DNA of 19,082 bases from CAYXOX01 sp964466745 (GTDB taxonomy: Bacteria > Pseudomonadota > Alphaproteobacteria > Rhodobacterales > Rhodobacteraceae): contig CAYXOX010000050.1 in assembly GCA_964466745.1 (NCBI GenBank), positions 1 through 19,082 on the forward strand. Reading direction: 5' to 3'. Of the stretch, positions 1 through 7,679 are shown in pieces. Under the pieces are notes generated by a model. It was not told where the DNA came from, made no database searches, and saw only the letters and a program-made list of their open reading frames with translations. Position 1 is the stretch's first letter; every line of letters starts with the position of its first letter. Both the position numbers and the translations under genes were made by a program.

Positions 1-48
1 GGTTTTTGGTACCGTGTACCGTAGGTTCGAATCCTACCACCCCAGCCA
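1..48 (+). tRNA. tRNA-Gln (anticodon TTG), 3' part, cut by window edge
   Basis: The sequence reads as the 3' two thirds of a tRNA. The anticodon loop is TTTTGGT at about 4-10, with anticodon TTG. A perfect T-arm follows: GTAGG 21-25, loop TTCGAAT 26-32, CCTAC 33-37. Then come the 3' acceptor strand CACCCCA 38-44, discriminator G45 and an encoded CCA at 46-48. The CACCCCA-G-CCA end and G73 fit bacterial tRNA-Gln. The acceptor 5' strand, D-arm and part of the anticodon stem lie outside the window. The gene converges on the minus-strand catabolic operon that ends at 217. Confidence 0.9.
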
Positions 49-196
49 GATCGCCCTTGCGTGGCATCTGCGCCGCTGCGCCTCCATGTTATCGTGGGCG
101 TGCTTGCGCCGGCGGCGTACGTGATCGTCTGCGACACCGGCAAGCCGGTGCCTCCTCGGATCGGGGGCTGGCCGCTCACCGGGCACGGTGGGCAGC

Positions 197-214
197 GCGG
201 GCCGAGACGCCCGC
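197..214 (-). terminator. candidate hairpin after the last operon gene
   Basis: GCGGGC (197-202) and GCCCGC (209-214) form a 6-bp stem with a 6-base loop, starting two bases beyond the stop codon of the minus-strand BKACE gene. There is no U-tract, so it is at best a weak intrinsic terminator or a 3'-end stabilising hairpin. A second small hairpin, CACCGG/CCGGTG, lies at 135-150. The 49-216 gap holds no gene that I can support. Confidence 0.3.
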
Positions 215-216
215 CG

Positions 217-1161
217 TCAGAAGGCCACCTGGGCGCCCCCCTTCAGCGAGAGGATTTCGCGTGCCTCGTCGGGTGTCGCGACGGAGAGGCCAAGGCCCTC
301 GATGATCTGCCGCACCTTGGAGACCTGCACGGCGTTGGATGTCGCGAGTTCGCCCTTGCCCGCCCAGATGCTGTCTTCGAGTCCGACGCGCACGTTGCCG
401 CCGAGCGCGGCAGCTTGCGCGGCGATGCGCATCTGGTTGGCGCCGGCACCGAGGACCGACCAGCGGTAGTCGTCGCCGAACAGCCGGTCGGCAGTCCGTT
501 TCATGTGCAGCACGTCCTCGGGATGCGGCCCGATGCCCCCGAGCAGCCCGAAAACCGACTGGACGAGGAAGGGAGCCTTCACGAGCCCGCGATCCGCGAA
601 ATGAGCGAGGTTGTAGAGATGGGAGATGTCGTAGCATTCGAATTCGAAGCGGGTGCCGTTGCCGTAGCAGGTCTTCAGCACGTACTCGATATCCTGGAAC
701 GAATTGCGGAAGACGAGATCACGGGAGCCCTCGAGATGCTCTCGTTCCCAATCGAACTTGAACGTCTTGAACCTGTTGAGCATCGGGTAGAGGCCGAAGT
801 TCATCGACCCCATGTTGAGCGAGGCGACCTCCGGCTGGTAGGTCGCCGCCGCCGCCGCGCGCTCGGCCACGCTCATGTACGGGCTGCCGCCGGTGGTGAT
901 GTTGATCACCGCCGGGGTGCCCTGCTTGATGCGGCCGAGGAACGGCGCGAAGGCCTCGGGGCTCTGATCGGGCTGCCCCGTCTCGGGGTTGCGTGCATGC
1001 AGATGCAATATCGCGGCCCCGGCCTCGGCAGCCGCAATCGCCTCCGATGTGATCTCGTCGGGTGTGACCGGAAGGTGGGGCGTCATCGACGGCGTGTGGA
1101 TCGCGCCGGTGATCGCGCAGGTGATGATCACCTTGTCCGTTCGCGTGGGTGTCCTGGCCAT
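217..1161 (-). CDS. beta-keto acid cleavage enzyme (BKACE, DUF849 family)
   Basis: This 314-aa protein belongs to the BKACE/DUF849 family of zinc TIM-barrel enzymes, typified by 3-keto-5-aminohexanoate cleavage enzyme. They exchange a beta-keto acid with acetyl-CoA to give acetoacetate and a new acyl-CoA. Visible features are the N-terminal ITGAIHTPSMTP segment, the zinc pair H53-x-H55 in LHLHARNPETG, the NITTGG strand, and GLEDSIW with the expected metal-ligand Glu near residue 262. The start is ATG 1161, because AGGAGG lies six bases upstream of it; the TTG two codons earlier directly abuts the Shine-Dalgarno and cannot be used. It is the last gene of the minus-strand operon, 35 bases after the lactonase, which suggests the pathway ends in a beta-keto acid. 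Family assignment is secure; the true substrate cannot be read from the sequence. Confidence 0.93.
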   Translation of the reverse strand: MARTPTRTDKVIITCAITGAIHTPSMTPHLPVTPDEITSEAIAAAEAGAAILHLHARNPETGQPDQSPEAFAPFLGRIKQGTPAVINITTGGSPYMSVAERAAAAATYQPEVASLNMGSMNFGLYPMLNRFKTFKFDWEREHLEGSRDLVFRNSFQDIEYVLKTCYGNGTRFEFECYDISHLYNLAHFADRGLVKAPFLVQSVFGLLGGIGPHPEDVLHMKRTADRLFGDDYRWSVLGAGANQMRIAAQAAALGGNVRVGLEDSIWAGKGELATSNAVQVSKVRQIIEGLGLSVATPDEAREILSLKGGAQVAF

Positions 1162-1196
1162 GGCCAACCTCCTGTCGCCTTGTTGAAGGAGCGCCG

Positions 1197-2117
1197 CTAG
1201 CCCGCGAACCGCGGCTCTGGCAGACCGCGGATGCCGAGCCCCGTGACCGCGAAGAGACTTCCGGCGAGGAACTGCGGTTTCTCTTGCTTGTGGAACATGT
1301 CGTGGACGGCCGGGTGCTTCACCCGTGCCATGGAGGTGACGTAGAGCACATCGAGGTCGTCGCCGCCGAACATGACGCTGGTGATGTTCTTCACAGGCAT
1401 CCCGATCCGCCGCTCAACGGTGCCGTCGGGAGCGTAGCGCACGAGATCTCCGCTGATGAGCTGGGCATTCCACATGTAGCCCTCGGCATCCACCGTCGAG
1501 CCATCGGCCACGCCCTCGTCGTCTTTCGTGGTCGCGAAAACCCGCTTGTTCGAGACGTTCCCCGTCTCGATGTCGTAGTCGTAGGCCCAGAATTCCTCGA
1601 TGAAGGTATCGGCGAGGTAGAATGTCCTGTCGTCGGGGCTCCAGCAGGGGCCGTTGGTGCACATGATGCCGTCGTCGACCTTGGTGACGGAAAGGTCCGG
1701 ATCGAGCCGCCAAAGGCCACAGTTCTTGAGCTCTTCAAGGTCGTCCATGCCGCCAGCGAAGAACCGGCCGCGGCGGTCCACCTTGCCGTCGTTGAGGCGC
1801 GTGCGCTCGATCTGTGCATCCACCTCCTTGATCAGCTCGAGCTCGATGAGGTCACCCTCGAAATGCATGAAGTAGAATCCATCGCACATGGCGGCGACGG
1901 CTCCGCCCTTCTCGCGAAGGGCCATGGCGCCGATATCCTTCGGCAGATCCCAGCTTTCCACCTTGCCGGTCTTCGGGTCCATCCGCCAGACGGCCTTCTT
2001 GCCCAGGCGCGGCCCCGTGCAGTCGAGCCAGTAGAGCCGCCCCTCCTCCACATCCCAGACAGGCCCCTCGCCAAGGTGGTTGTCGCATTCCAGGATGCAC
2101 TCGATCTTGACCGTCAT
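1197..2117 (-). CDS. SMP-30/gluconolactonase family lactonase
   Basis: This 306-aa six-bladed beta-propeller is of the SMP-30/gluconolactonase/LRE family, metal-dependent hydrolases that open sugar or other lactones. The family metal ligands are present: Glu17 in LGEGPVW, Asn155 in CTNGPCWSPDD and Asp205 in GVADGSTVDAEGYMW. Asn109 in RLNDGKVDRRGRF is the usual substrate/metal-site Asn. There is no signal peptide, so it is probably cytoplasmic. The ATG at 2117 follows a G-rich GGGGGGCGAGG stretch. It lies 19 bases after the alcohol dehydrogenase and 35 before BKACE. Following an alcohol dehydrogenase and a molybdenum hydroxylase, it may hydrolyse a lactone made by oxidation of a cyclic hemiacetal or hydroxy acid. 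The substrate is unknown, and some SMP-30 members act on non-sugar lactones. Confidence 0.9.
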   Translation of the reverse strand: MTVKIECILECDNHLGEGPVWDVEEGRLYWLDCTGPRLGKKAVWRMDPKTGKVESWDLPKDIGAMALREKGGAVAAMCDGFYFMHFEGDLIELELIKEVDAQIERTRLNDGKVDRRGRFFAGGMDDLEELKNCGLWRLDPDLSVTKVDDGIMCTNGPCWSPDDRTFYLADTFIEEFWAYDYDIETGNVSNKRVFATTKDDEGVADGSTVDAEGYMWNAQLISGDLVRYAPDGTVERRIGMPVKNITSVMFGGDDLDVLYVTSMARVKHPAVHDMFHKQEKPQFLAGSLFAVTGLGIRGLPEPRFAG

Positions 2118-2136
2118 CGTCCTCGCCCCCCTTTTG

Positions 2137-3207
2137 TCAGTTCGGCTTGATCGCCACTTTCATCGCGCCGTCCTTGCGGTTCTCGTAGATATCGAGCGCC
2201 GTGGCGAAATCCCTCAGCGGGAAGCGATGCGAGAGCAGCGGCTTAAGGTCGATCCTCCCTTCGGCGAGCATCGCTATGGCCGGCTCGGCGGTGTTCGGGT
2301 TGGCGCGGTTGCCCACGAGTTCGACCTCGTCGAGGACCATGCGCTTGATCGGCAGCTCGGGATCGGCATGGGGAATGCCGATCATTGAAACGACGCCGCC
2401 CTTGGCCGCGGCAAGGCAGGCCTGCCGGATCGCCTTCGTCGTGCCGGCGCATTCGAGCACCCGCGGCACGCCGCGCCCGCCCGTGAGATCCTTCACCGCG
2501 TCCACCACGTCGGTGCTGCGATAGTCGATGCCCGTGGCGCCGAGCTTCACCGCAAGGTCAAGCCGGTCCCCGCTGCCGGCGATGATCACCCGCCCGGCCC
2601 CCATGGCCTGCGCGCAAAGCTGGGCCATGATCCCCTGGGGCCCCGTGCCCATGATGAGCACGTCGTCGCCGGGCTCGAGGCGGGACCGGTTCACGGTGTA
2701 AAGAGCGATGGAAAGAGGATCGACGTTGGCCGCGTATTCGAGGCTCATGTCGTCGGGAATCCGGTAGAGGCTCTTGACCGATGCGCTCATGTACTGGGCA
2801 TAGGCGCCGGGCGTGATGTGCCCGTGCTGGCGGTGCCCTTTCGCGGTGTCACCGTAGTTCAGACAGATGTTGTAGCGCCCGCGCATGCAGTTCCGGCAGT
2901 AGCCGCACCCGACGTGGGAGATCGCGCAGACGCGGTCGCCCTCGGCCCAGCCCAACGCGGCAGCCATCGGGCCTGTCTGCACCACCGTGCCGGACCATTC
3001 ATGTCCCGGGATGAACGGAAAGGCGGGCGGCCAGAATCCCGGGAAATCGCCCTGGATGATGTGGGGATCGGTGCCGCAGATGTAGGTGGTATCCACCTTG
3101 CACAGCACCTCGTCGCCTTCGGGCGCGGGAATCGGGACTTCCCGGACCTCGAACTCGCGCGGTGCGCTCAGCACCAGCGCGTCCATCGTCCCCTTGTTAT
3201 CGAGCAT
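2137..3207 (-). CDS. zinc-dependent medium-chain alcohol dehydrogenase
   Basis: This 356-aa medium-chain dehydrogenase/reductase resembles the threonine/sorbitol dehydrogenase branch. The catalytic zinc site shows Cys44 in CGTD and the pair His69-Glu70 in PGHEW. The structural zinc lobe has all four cysteines, 101, 104, 107 and 115, in CGYCRNCMRGRYNIC. The Rossmann motif GTGPQG follows near residue 190. The chosen start is the ATG at 3207: it has AGGAG six bases upstream, and the gene overlaps the 3' end of the molybdenum hydroxylase gene by 11 bases. A longer frame upstream to 3300 lies inside that gene and is not used. The second strand of the Rossmann fold ends in IIAGSGDR rather than a clear Asp, so the NAD versus NADP choice is uncertain. 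Probably oxidises a secondary or primary alcohol of the pathway. Confidence 0.93.
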   Translation of the reverse strand: MLDNKGTMDALVLSAPREFEVREVPIPAPEGDEVLCKVDTTYICGTDPHIIQGDFPGFWPPAFPFIPGHEWSGTVVQTGPMAAALGWAEGDRVCAISHVGCGYCRNCMRGRYNICLNYGDTAKGHRQHGHITPGAYAQYMSASVKSLYRIPDDMSLEYAANVDPLSIALYTVNRSRLEPGDDVLIMGTGPQGIMAQLCAQAMGAGRVIIAGSGDRLDLAVKLGATGIDYRSTDVVDAVKDLTGGRGVPRVLECAGTTKAIRQACLAAAKGGVVSMIGIPHADPELPIKRMVLDEVELVGNRANPNTAEPAIAMLAEGRIDLKPLLSHRFPLRDFATALDIYENRKDGAMKVAIKPN

Positions 3208-5998
3208 CTGCGACTCCTGAGTTCTCGGCCTGGTCGCGCAGCGCGCGCCAGACCCGTTCGGGGGTAAGCGGAAGATCGTTGATGACGGCCCCGGTCGCAT
3301 CGGCGACAGCGGCGCCGAGCGCCGGTGCGGTGCAGAGGATCGCGCCCTCGCTGACCCCCTTCGAGCCCTTCGGCCCGGGGCCGTCCTCGTTCTCGATCAT
3401 CCCTGTGGCGAGGGAGACGGGCATGTCCTTGGTCGTGACGATGCGGTAGTCGATGGCACCGAGGTTCCTGATGCGGCCCGCATCATCCATCAGGATCTGT
3501 TCGTAGAGCGAGTGGCCGAGCCCCATGATGGCCGCCCCCTCGTCCTGCATCTCCACGTGCAGCGGGTTGAGCGCCTTGCCCACGTCGCCGACGGTGACGT
3601 GCTTGTGGATGAGGATTTCGCCGGTTCCCCGGTCGACTTCGACCTCGAAGGCGGTGCAGTTGAACTCGAAGAAGGCGGGCGTTCCCCCAAGGGGATGCTC
3701 GGCTACCGTAGGCTTGCGCATCCGGCCGTTGCCGATCAGCTCGCCGTTCCACTTGCCGAGGTTCTTCTGCACGAAATCGAAGATCGGCTCGGCGCCCGAG
3801 GGTAGAACGATCCGGCCATCCTCGATGCGGATGTCCTCTTCGGGAATACCCAGCGTATCGCTCGCCAGCTCGACGACCTGGGCGTGTATGTCTTCGCACG
3901 CCCGGGTGATCGCCGTGCCCATGAAGACGGTGGAACGGCTTGCCGAGGTTTGCAGATCGAAGGGCACCACCGAGGTATCCCCCATGATCACCTTGACGCG
4001 ATGATAGGGCGCGCCCAGCGCATCGGCCGCGATCTGCGCGAAGATCGTGCGCGCGCCCTGGCCCATGTCGGAGGTTCCGGCGAAGACGAGTATGGAGCCG
4101 TCTGCCAGGAGGCGCACCGTGGAATTCGACAGGCCCGTGGTGGCGCCGGCCTTGATGCCAACGGCGATCCCGCGGCCTCGCCCAGCAGGCTTCGGCGTGT
4201 CCCAGCCAAGCATGTCGGCGGCCTTCCGGAGCGATTGCAACCAGTGACCGTCGGCCGGCTGGTCACCGGCCACGACCTCGTCGCCCTTGTCGGCCACGTT
4301 GCGCAAACGGATTGCCAGCCCGTCGAGCCCGAGCCGCCGCGCAGCCTCGTTTATCTGGCCCTCCACCGCCCAGTTCACCTGCGGGGTGCCGAAGCCCCGG
4401 AAGGCGCAACTGGGCGTGGTGTGGCTGAGGATCGGCCGCGCGTTGATGCGGGCGTTGGGCACCCGGTAGGGGCCGCAGGCGAGATAGTTGCCTTTCGTCG
4501 TCACGCGCTCGGCGATGTCGACATAGGCGCCGATCAGGTAGTCGGACCGGATGTCGTGGAAGACGAGATCCCCCTCCATGGAGAAGCCTGAGCGCACATG
4601 AACCTTCGCCCCGGCGCGCCGTACGGCCTGGAAGGTCTCTTCCAGCGTCAGAACCAGCCGCACCGGCCGCCCGATCCGGCGCGAGGCGAAGGCCACGAGG
4701 GGCTCGAACTTCGGCATCTGCTTGCCGCCGAAACCGCCGCCCGGATCGGGCGCGATCACCTGCACCGCGCTCAGCGGGAGATCGAAGAGCCCGGCCATTA
4801 TCTTCTGCAGGAGGAACGGATGCTGCACCGGGCTCCAGATCTTCAGGCGGTCCTCCCCGGCATCGACGATGAACCCGTGGGGTTCGATCGCGAAATGGGT
4901 CACCATCGGGAAGGTGTAGGTGTTCTCGACGACGAGATCGGCGCTTGCCGCATCGACGTCCCCCCACCCGAAATGCATCTCCTTGAGCACGTTGGTGCCG
5001 GACAGCGGATCGCCGGGCCTCAGCTCGGGCTGCTGCACCAACGGCGCATCGGGAGCCAGTGCGGCATCGATGGACGTGGCGGTGGGCAGCGGCTCGTACT
5101 CCACCTCCACGAGGCCGGCGGCGTAGGCGGCGACATCCTTGCTTTCGGCAACGACGGCGGCCACGGGCTCTCCGTGGTATCGCGTCTCCTCGACCGCGAT
5201 GACGGGACGGTCCTTGTAGGCAGGGCCGAAGCGCGGCACCGGTTGCGGAAGGTCGGCCGCCGTGACGACGTCGAGCACGCCCGGAACCGCCAACGCGCGC
5301 GTCGCGTCGATCCCCTTGATGCGCGCTCGCCCCACGTCCAGCGTGACGAGCTTGAGATGCGCCATTCCGGCGATGTCGAGATCGGCAAGGAACCGCTGGC
5401 TCCCGTTCACCCGCTCCACACCGCCGGCGCGGCTGACGTCGGTGCCGACCGACCGTCCGGTCACGGGCTCCACGGTGGTTTCGTGAACGCTCTCGCCGGC
5501 GGCATCCCGCATCGCCGCGAACATCCGGTTGTACCCTCCGCAGCGGCACAGATTGCCGGAAAGCGCCTCGCGCACCTCCGCCTCGGTGGCCTCGGGCCGG
5601 GCCCGGTGCAAAGCCTCGGCCGACATGATCATTCCCGGAATGCAGAACCCGCACTGCACGCCGCCACACTTGAGGAAACTGTGCTGCACCGTTCTGAGCT
5701 GGCCACCGGCCGAAAGGCCCTCCACCGTCTCGATCGCGGTGCCCTGGCTCTCGACCGCGAGCATCAGGCAGGCGTTTACGGGATGGCCGTCGACGATGAC
5801 GGTGCAGGCGCCGCATTCCCCGACGGCGCAGCATTCCTTCGCGCCCTTCAGCCCGAGCGCGTCGCGCAGGAAATCGAGAAGCGACACGTGGGGCGCCACC
5901 TCGCGGGACACCGGCTGGCCGTTCACCACCAGATCGACGGTCTTGGTGATCCCGAGCCGCGCCGTGCCGCTCGTTCGGGTCTTGAGAGTATCAGGCAT
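3197..5998 (-). CDS. molybdenum hydroxylase, fused [2Fe-2S] and molybdopterin subunit
   Basis: This 933-aa protein of the xanthine dehydrogenase/aldehyde oxidase family hydroxylates N-heterocycles or oxidises aldehydes using water. An N-terminal ferredoxin-like [2Fe-2S] domain (about 20-95, CCAVGECGAC then a Cys in NACLML) is followed by the second cluster domain (about 100-170, CGGVQCGFC and LCRCGGYNR). The molybdopterin domains fill about 185-930, with GGGFGGK, AFRGFGTPQ and MGQG motifs. The catalytic Glu is about E884 in KGVSEGA. The small and large subunits, usually separate genes, are fused here, while the FAD subunit remains a separate gene just upstream. The start ATG 5998 overlaps that gene's stop by 8 bases. 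The stop overlaps the start of the alcohol dehydrogenase gene. All cofactor motifs are intact. The substrate is not predictable; a hydroxylase of a ring or an aldehyde oxidase is equally possible. Confidence 0.93.
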   Translation of the reverse strand: MPDTLKTRTSGTARLGITKTVDLVVNGQPVSREVAPHVSLLDFLRDALGLKGAKECCAVGECGACTVIVDGHPVNACLMLAVESQGTAIETVEGLSAGGQLRTVQHSFLKCGGVQCGFCIPGMIMSAEALHRARPEATEAEVREALSGNLCRCGGYNRMFAAMRDAAGESVHETTVEPVTGRSVGTDVSRAGGVERVNGSQRFLADLDIAGMAHLKLVTLDVGRARIKGIDATRALAVPGVLDVVTAADLPQPVPRFGPAYKDRPVIAVEETRYHGEPVAAVVAESKDVAAYAAGLVEVEYEPLPTATSIDAALAPDAPLVQQPELRPGDPLSGTNVLKEMHFGWGDVDAASADLVVENTYTFPMVTHFAIEPHGFIVDAGEDRLKIWSPVQHPFLLQKIMAGLFDLPLSAVQVIAPDPGGGFGGKQMPKFEPLVAFASRRIGRPVRLVLTLEETFQAVRRAGAKVHVRSGFSMEGDLVFHDIRSDYLIGAYVDIAERVTTKGNYLACGPYRVPNARINARPILSHTTPSCAFRGFGTPQVNWAVEGQINEAARRLGLDGLAIRLRNVADKGDEVVAGDQPADGHWLQSLRKAADMLGWDTPKPAGRGRGIAVGIKAGATTGLSNSTVRLLADGSILVFAGTSDMGQGARTIFAQIAADALGAPYHRVKVIMGDTSVVPFDLQTSASRSTVFMGTAITRACEDIHAQVVELASDTLGIPEEDIRIEDGRIVLPSGAEPIFDFVQKNLGKWNGELIGNGRMRKPTVAEHPLGGTPAFFEFNCTAFEVEVDRGTGEILIHKHVTVGDVGKALNPLHVEMQDEGAAIMGLGHSLYEQILMDDAGRIRNLGAIDYRIVTTKDMPVSLATGMIENEDGPGPKGSKGVSEGAILCTAPALGAAVADATGAVINDLPLTPERVWRALRDQAENSGVADAR

Positions 5999-6860
5999 CT
6001 GTCATCACCCCGGCCAGCCGCTCCTGCGCGACCCTGAGGGCGCGCTCTGCCATGGTTGTGAGCATCGCGCTCCGGTAGTCGGCACTGGCGCGCACATCGG
6101 AAATGGGGGTTGCGTGCGCCGCGAGCCGGCGGATCGCCTCCTGACGGTCGGCCGGGGCGCTGGCCGGATCGGCCAGGGCTCCGGTTTCGTCGCGCACGAC
6201 AAGCGGCCGTGGCGAAACGGCGCCGAAGGCCATCACCACCTCGCCTGCGGCACTGATCGTGCAGCACATGTTCGTCGTGGCGAGATCCACGCCGCGGCGG
6301 CGCGTGATGCGATCGAATGCGCTGCCGCTCGGTGCGTCGCGCAACGGGATCAACACGGCGGTCACGATCTCGCCGGCGCCGAGATCGATCCGGCGATTGC
6401 CCTCGATGAAGTCGGCCACCGGCCGCAAGCGCGTGCCGCGCGGCCCGTAGACCTCCACGCTGGCGCCGAGAGCGGCCAGAACCGGCACGGTATCGGCTGC
6501 CGGAGACGCGTTGCAGATGTTGCCCGCGAGCGTCGCGCGGTTCCGGATCTGGATGGATCCGACCACCTCGGTGGCTTCCCTCAGCGCGGGAAGGCTTCCA
6601 TTCTCGGCGAGGAAGCTGCCGATCTGCATCATGGTGGTGCCCGCGCTGATCCTGAGGGCGCCCGCATCGGTGACGATTTCGGGTCCGAGCTCGACCACCG
6701 CCTTGAGATCGATCACGAGATCCGTTGCCAAGTGCCCATGGCGAAGGGCCACCGTCAGATCGGTGCCGCCGGCAAGAAGACGTGCCGATGAACCGGCTTC
6801 CGCCCAGGCCTCCGACGCCTCGGCCAGCCCGGCGGGCCGGAGATAGTCGAACGGCTTCAT
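5991..6860 (-). CDS. molybdenum hydroxylase FAD-binding subunit
   Basis: This 289-aa protein is the CoxM/XdhB-type medium subunit that carries FAD and passes electrons from the iron-sulfur clusters to NAD+ or another acceptor. The two FAD motifs are visible: LAGGTDL at about 29-35, and the IRNRATLAGNICNASPAAD region at about 103-121. The C-terminal CO-dehydrogenase flavoprotein domain follows. Length is typical for the family (about 280-300 aa). The ATG at 6860 has AAGGGG seven bases upstream. Its stop overlaps the start of the fused large subunit by 8 bases, which argues for translational coupling and a two-polypeptide enzyme. No [4Fe-4S]-type insertion of the 4-hydroxybenzoyl-CoA reductase kind is seen. 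Confidence 0.93.
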   Translation of the reverse strand: MKPFDYLRPAGLAEASEAWAEAGSSARLLAGGTDLTVALRHGHLATDLVIDLKAVVELGPEIVTDAGALRISAGTTMMQIGSFLAENGSLPALREATEVVGSIQIRNRATLAGNICNASPAADTVPVLAALGASVEVYGPRGTRLRPVADFIEGNRRIDLGAGEIVTAVLIPLRDAPSGSAFDRITRRRGVDLATTNMCCTISAAGEVVMAFGAVSPRPLVVRDETGALADPASAPADRQEAIRRLAAHATPISDVRASADYRSAMLTTMAERALRVAQERLAGVMTDA

Positions 6861-6901
6861 GATCTTACCCCTTGGGCGCTCATCGTTCCGCTTGCGCCCC
6901 C

Positions 6902-7582
6902 TCAGCGGTGGTAATCCATGACGAGAACACGCGTCTCGCCGGGGATATCCGCCTTGGTTACGGTTGCATCACAGCCCAGCGCGTAGTCGATCTGGTGATC
7001 GTGGAAATTGACCAGGAACTCTTCGATCCAGGCGCCCCGCTGCGGTTTGTAGGCCAGCGTGCGGAAATGCATCGGGACCACGAGCTTGGGCCGCATGCGA
7101 TGGATCATCTCCATCAGATCCGGCAGCTTGATTGTCAGCGCGTTGCCCGTGAGGGCGAGCAGCAGGTCCACGTCCTCGTAGAATTCCATCTGTGCAGGGG
7201 TGAGCCGGTTTCCGACGTCACCCATATGGGCGATGCGGATACCGTCCATCTCGAACCGGTACATCGCGTTCTGGCCGGGCACCTCGTGTTCGGTGTGGAA
7301 CTCGTATTCCATGGCCTCTACGGCCCTGAAGCTCAGGCCACCCACCGACCGGCTGCCACCGTCTTTCGCGACTGCGAGCGCATCAACCACCGCGTGCTCG
7401 CCGGGGACGAGGTCTTCCCGGCAATGCCCCTCGTCGTCGGGGCTGGAGATCACGACGATATCGGCGCCGTCAGGAATGGGCCCATAACCGACGAGCGAGG
7501 GCAGGTAGGGATCGGTGATCACGGACGGCCCCGCCTTGGGCCTGAGGCCGAAGCAAGCATGCCCGTACCATCTGATGTCCAT
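6902..7582 (-). CDS. metallo-beta-lactamase-fold protein with altered metal motif
   Basis: This 226-aa protein is of the Lactamase_B_3 (UlaG/UPF0173-like) type. The N-terminal MDIRWYGHACFGL and the ITDPYLPS segment are typical. The family's HxHxDH motif is expected after IVVIS, but the sequence reads S46-S-P-D-D-E-G-H53, so the first two histidines are missing. Downstream elements remain: HMGD with Asp122 and VVPMHF with His172. The start ATG 7582 has GAGGA seven bases upstream; the frame extends 44 codons further but only into a GC hairpin region. It sits between the binding-protein gene and the FAD subunit gene of the hydroxylase. It may bind one metal, use Asp ligands, or be a divergent hydrolase. 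Related proteins with a partly altered motif are known to me in outline, but the activity is unknown. Confidence 0.8.
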   Translation of the reverse strand: MDIRWYGHACFGLRPKAGPSVITDPYLPSLVGYGPIPDGADIVVISSPDDEGHCREDLVPGEHAVVDALAVAKDGGSRSVGGLSFRAVEAMEYEFHTEHEVPGQNAMYRFEMDGIRIAHMGDVGNRLTPAQMEFYEDVDLLLALTGNALTIKLPDLMEMIHRMRPKLVVPMHFRTLAYKPQRGAWIEEFLVNFHDHQIDYALGCDATVTKADIPGETRVLVMDYHR

Positions 7583-7642
7583 GACCGTATTCCTCGAACC
7601 GACGTCGCCGGGAGCAAGGTGTTGCTCGAAGGTTGCAAGTGT

Positions 7643-7672
7643 CCCCGGGCCGGACCCATGGCCGGCCCGGGG
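7643..7672 (-). terminator. strong intercistronic hairpin after the binding-protein gene
   Basis: CCCCGGGCCGG (7643-7653) and its exact complement CCGGCCCGGGG (7662-7672) make an 11-bp perfect stem with an 8-base loop. It lies just after the stop of the substrate-binding-protein gene (7680) and before the MBL-fold gene. There is no U-tract in the minus-strand transcript. This is typical of hairpins that protect binding-protein mRNA or reduce read-through into the downstream genes. Confidence 0.6.
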
Positions 7673-7679
7673 CGCTCGA

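Noticed and set aside
135..150. CACCGG/CCGGTG hairpin as terminator
   Set aside because: Six-base stem without U-tract, common by chance at this GC content; the hairpin at 197-214 is better placed.
1..216. tRNA-Gln 3' end as the attachment site of a genomic island carrying the locus
   Set aside because: Although tRNA 3' ends are common integration sites, I see no repeated copy of the tRNA 3' end, no integrase and no transposase in the window.
61..1200. Long + strand open frames opposite the BKACE, lactonase, molybdenum hydroxylase and binding-protein genes
   Set aside because: They are antisense shadows produced by high GC codon bias; the minus-strand proteins have clear domains and ribosome sites.
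3208..3300. Longer N-terminus of the alcohol dehydrogenase
   Set aside because: It would lie inside the hydroxylase gene, adds no family-like sequence, and the ATG at 3207 has an AGGAG site at proper spacing.
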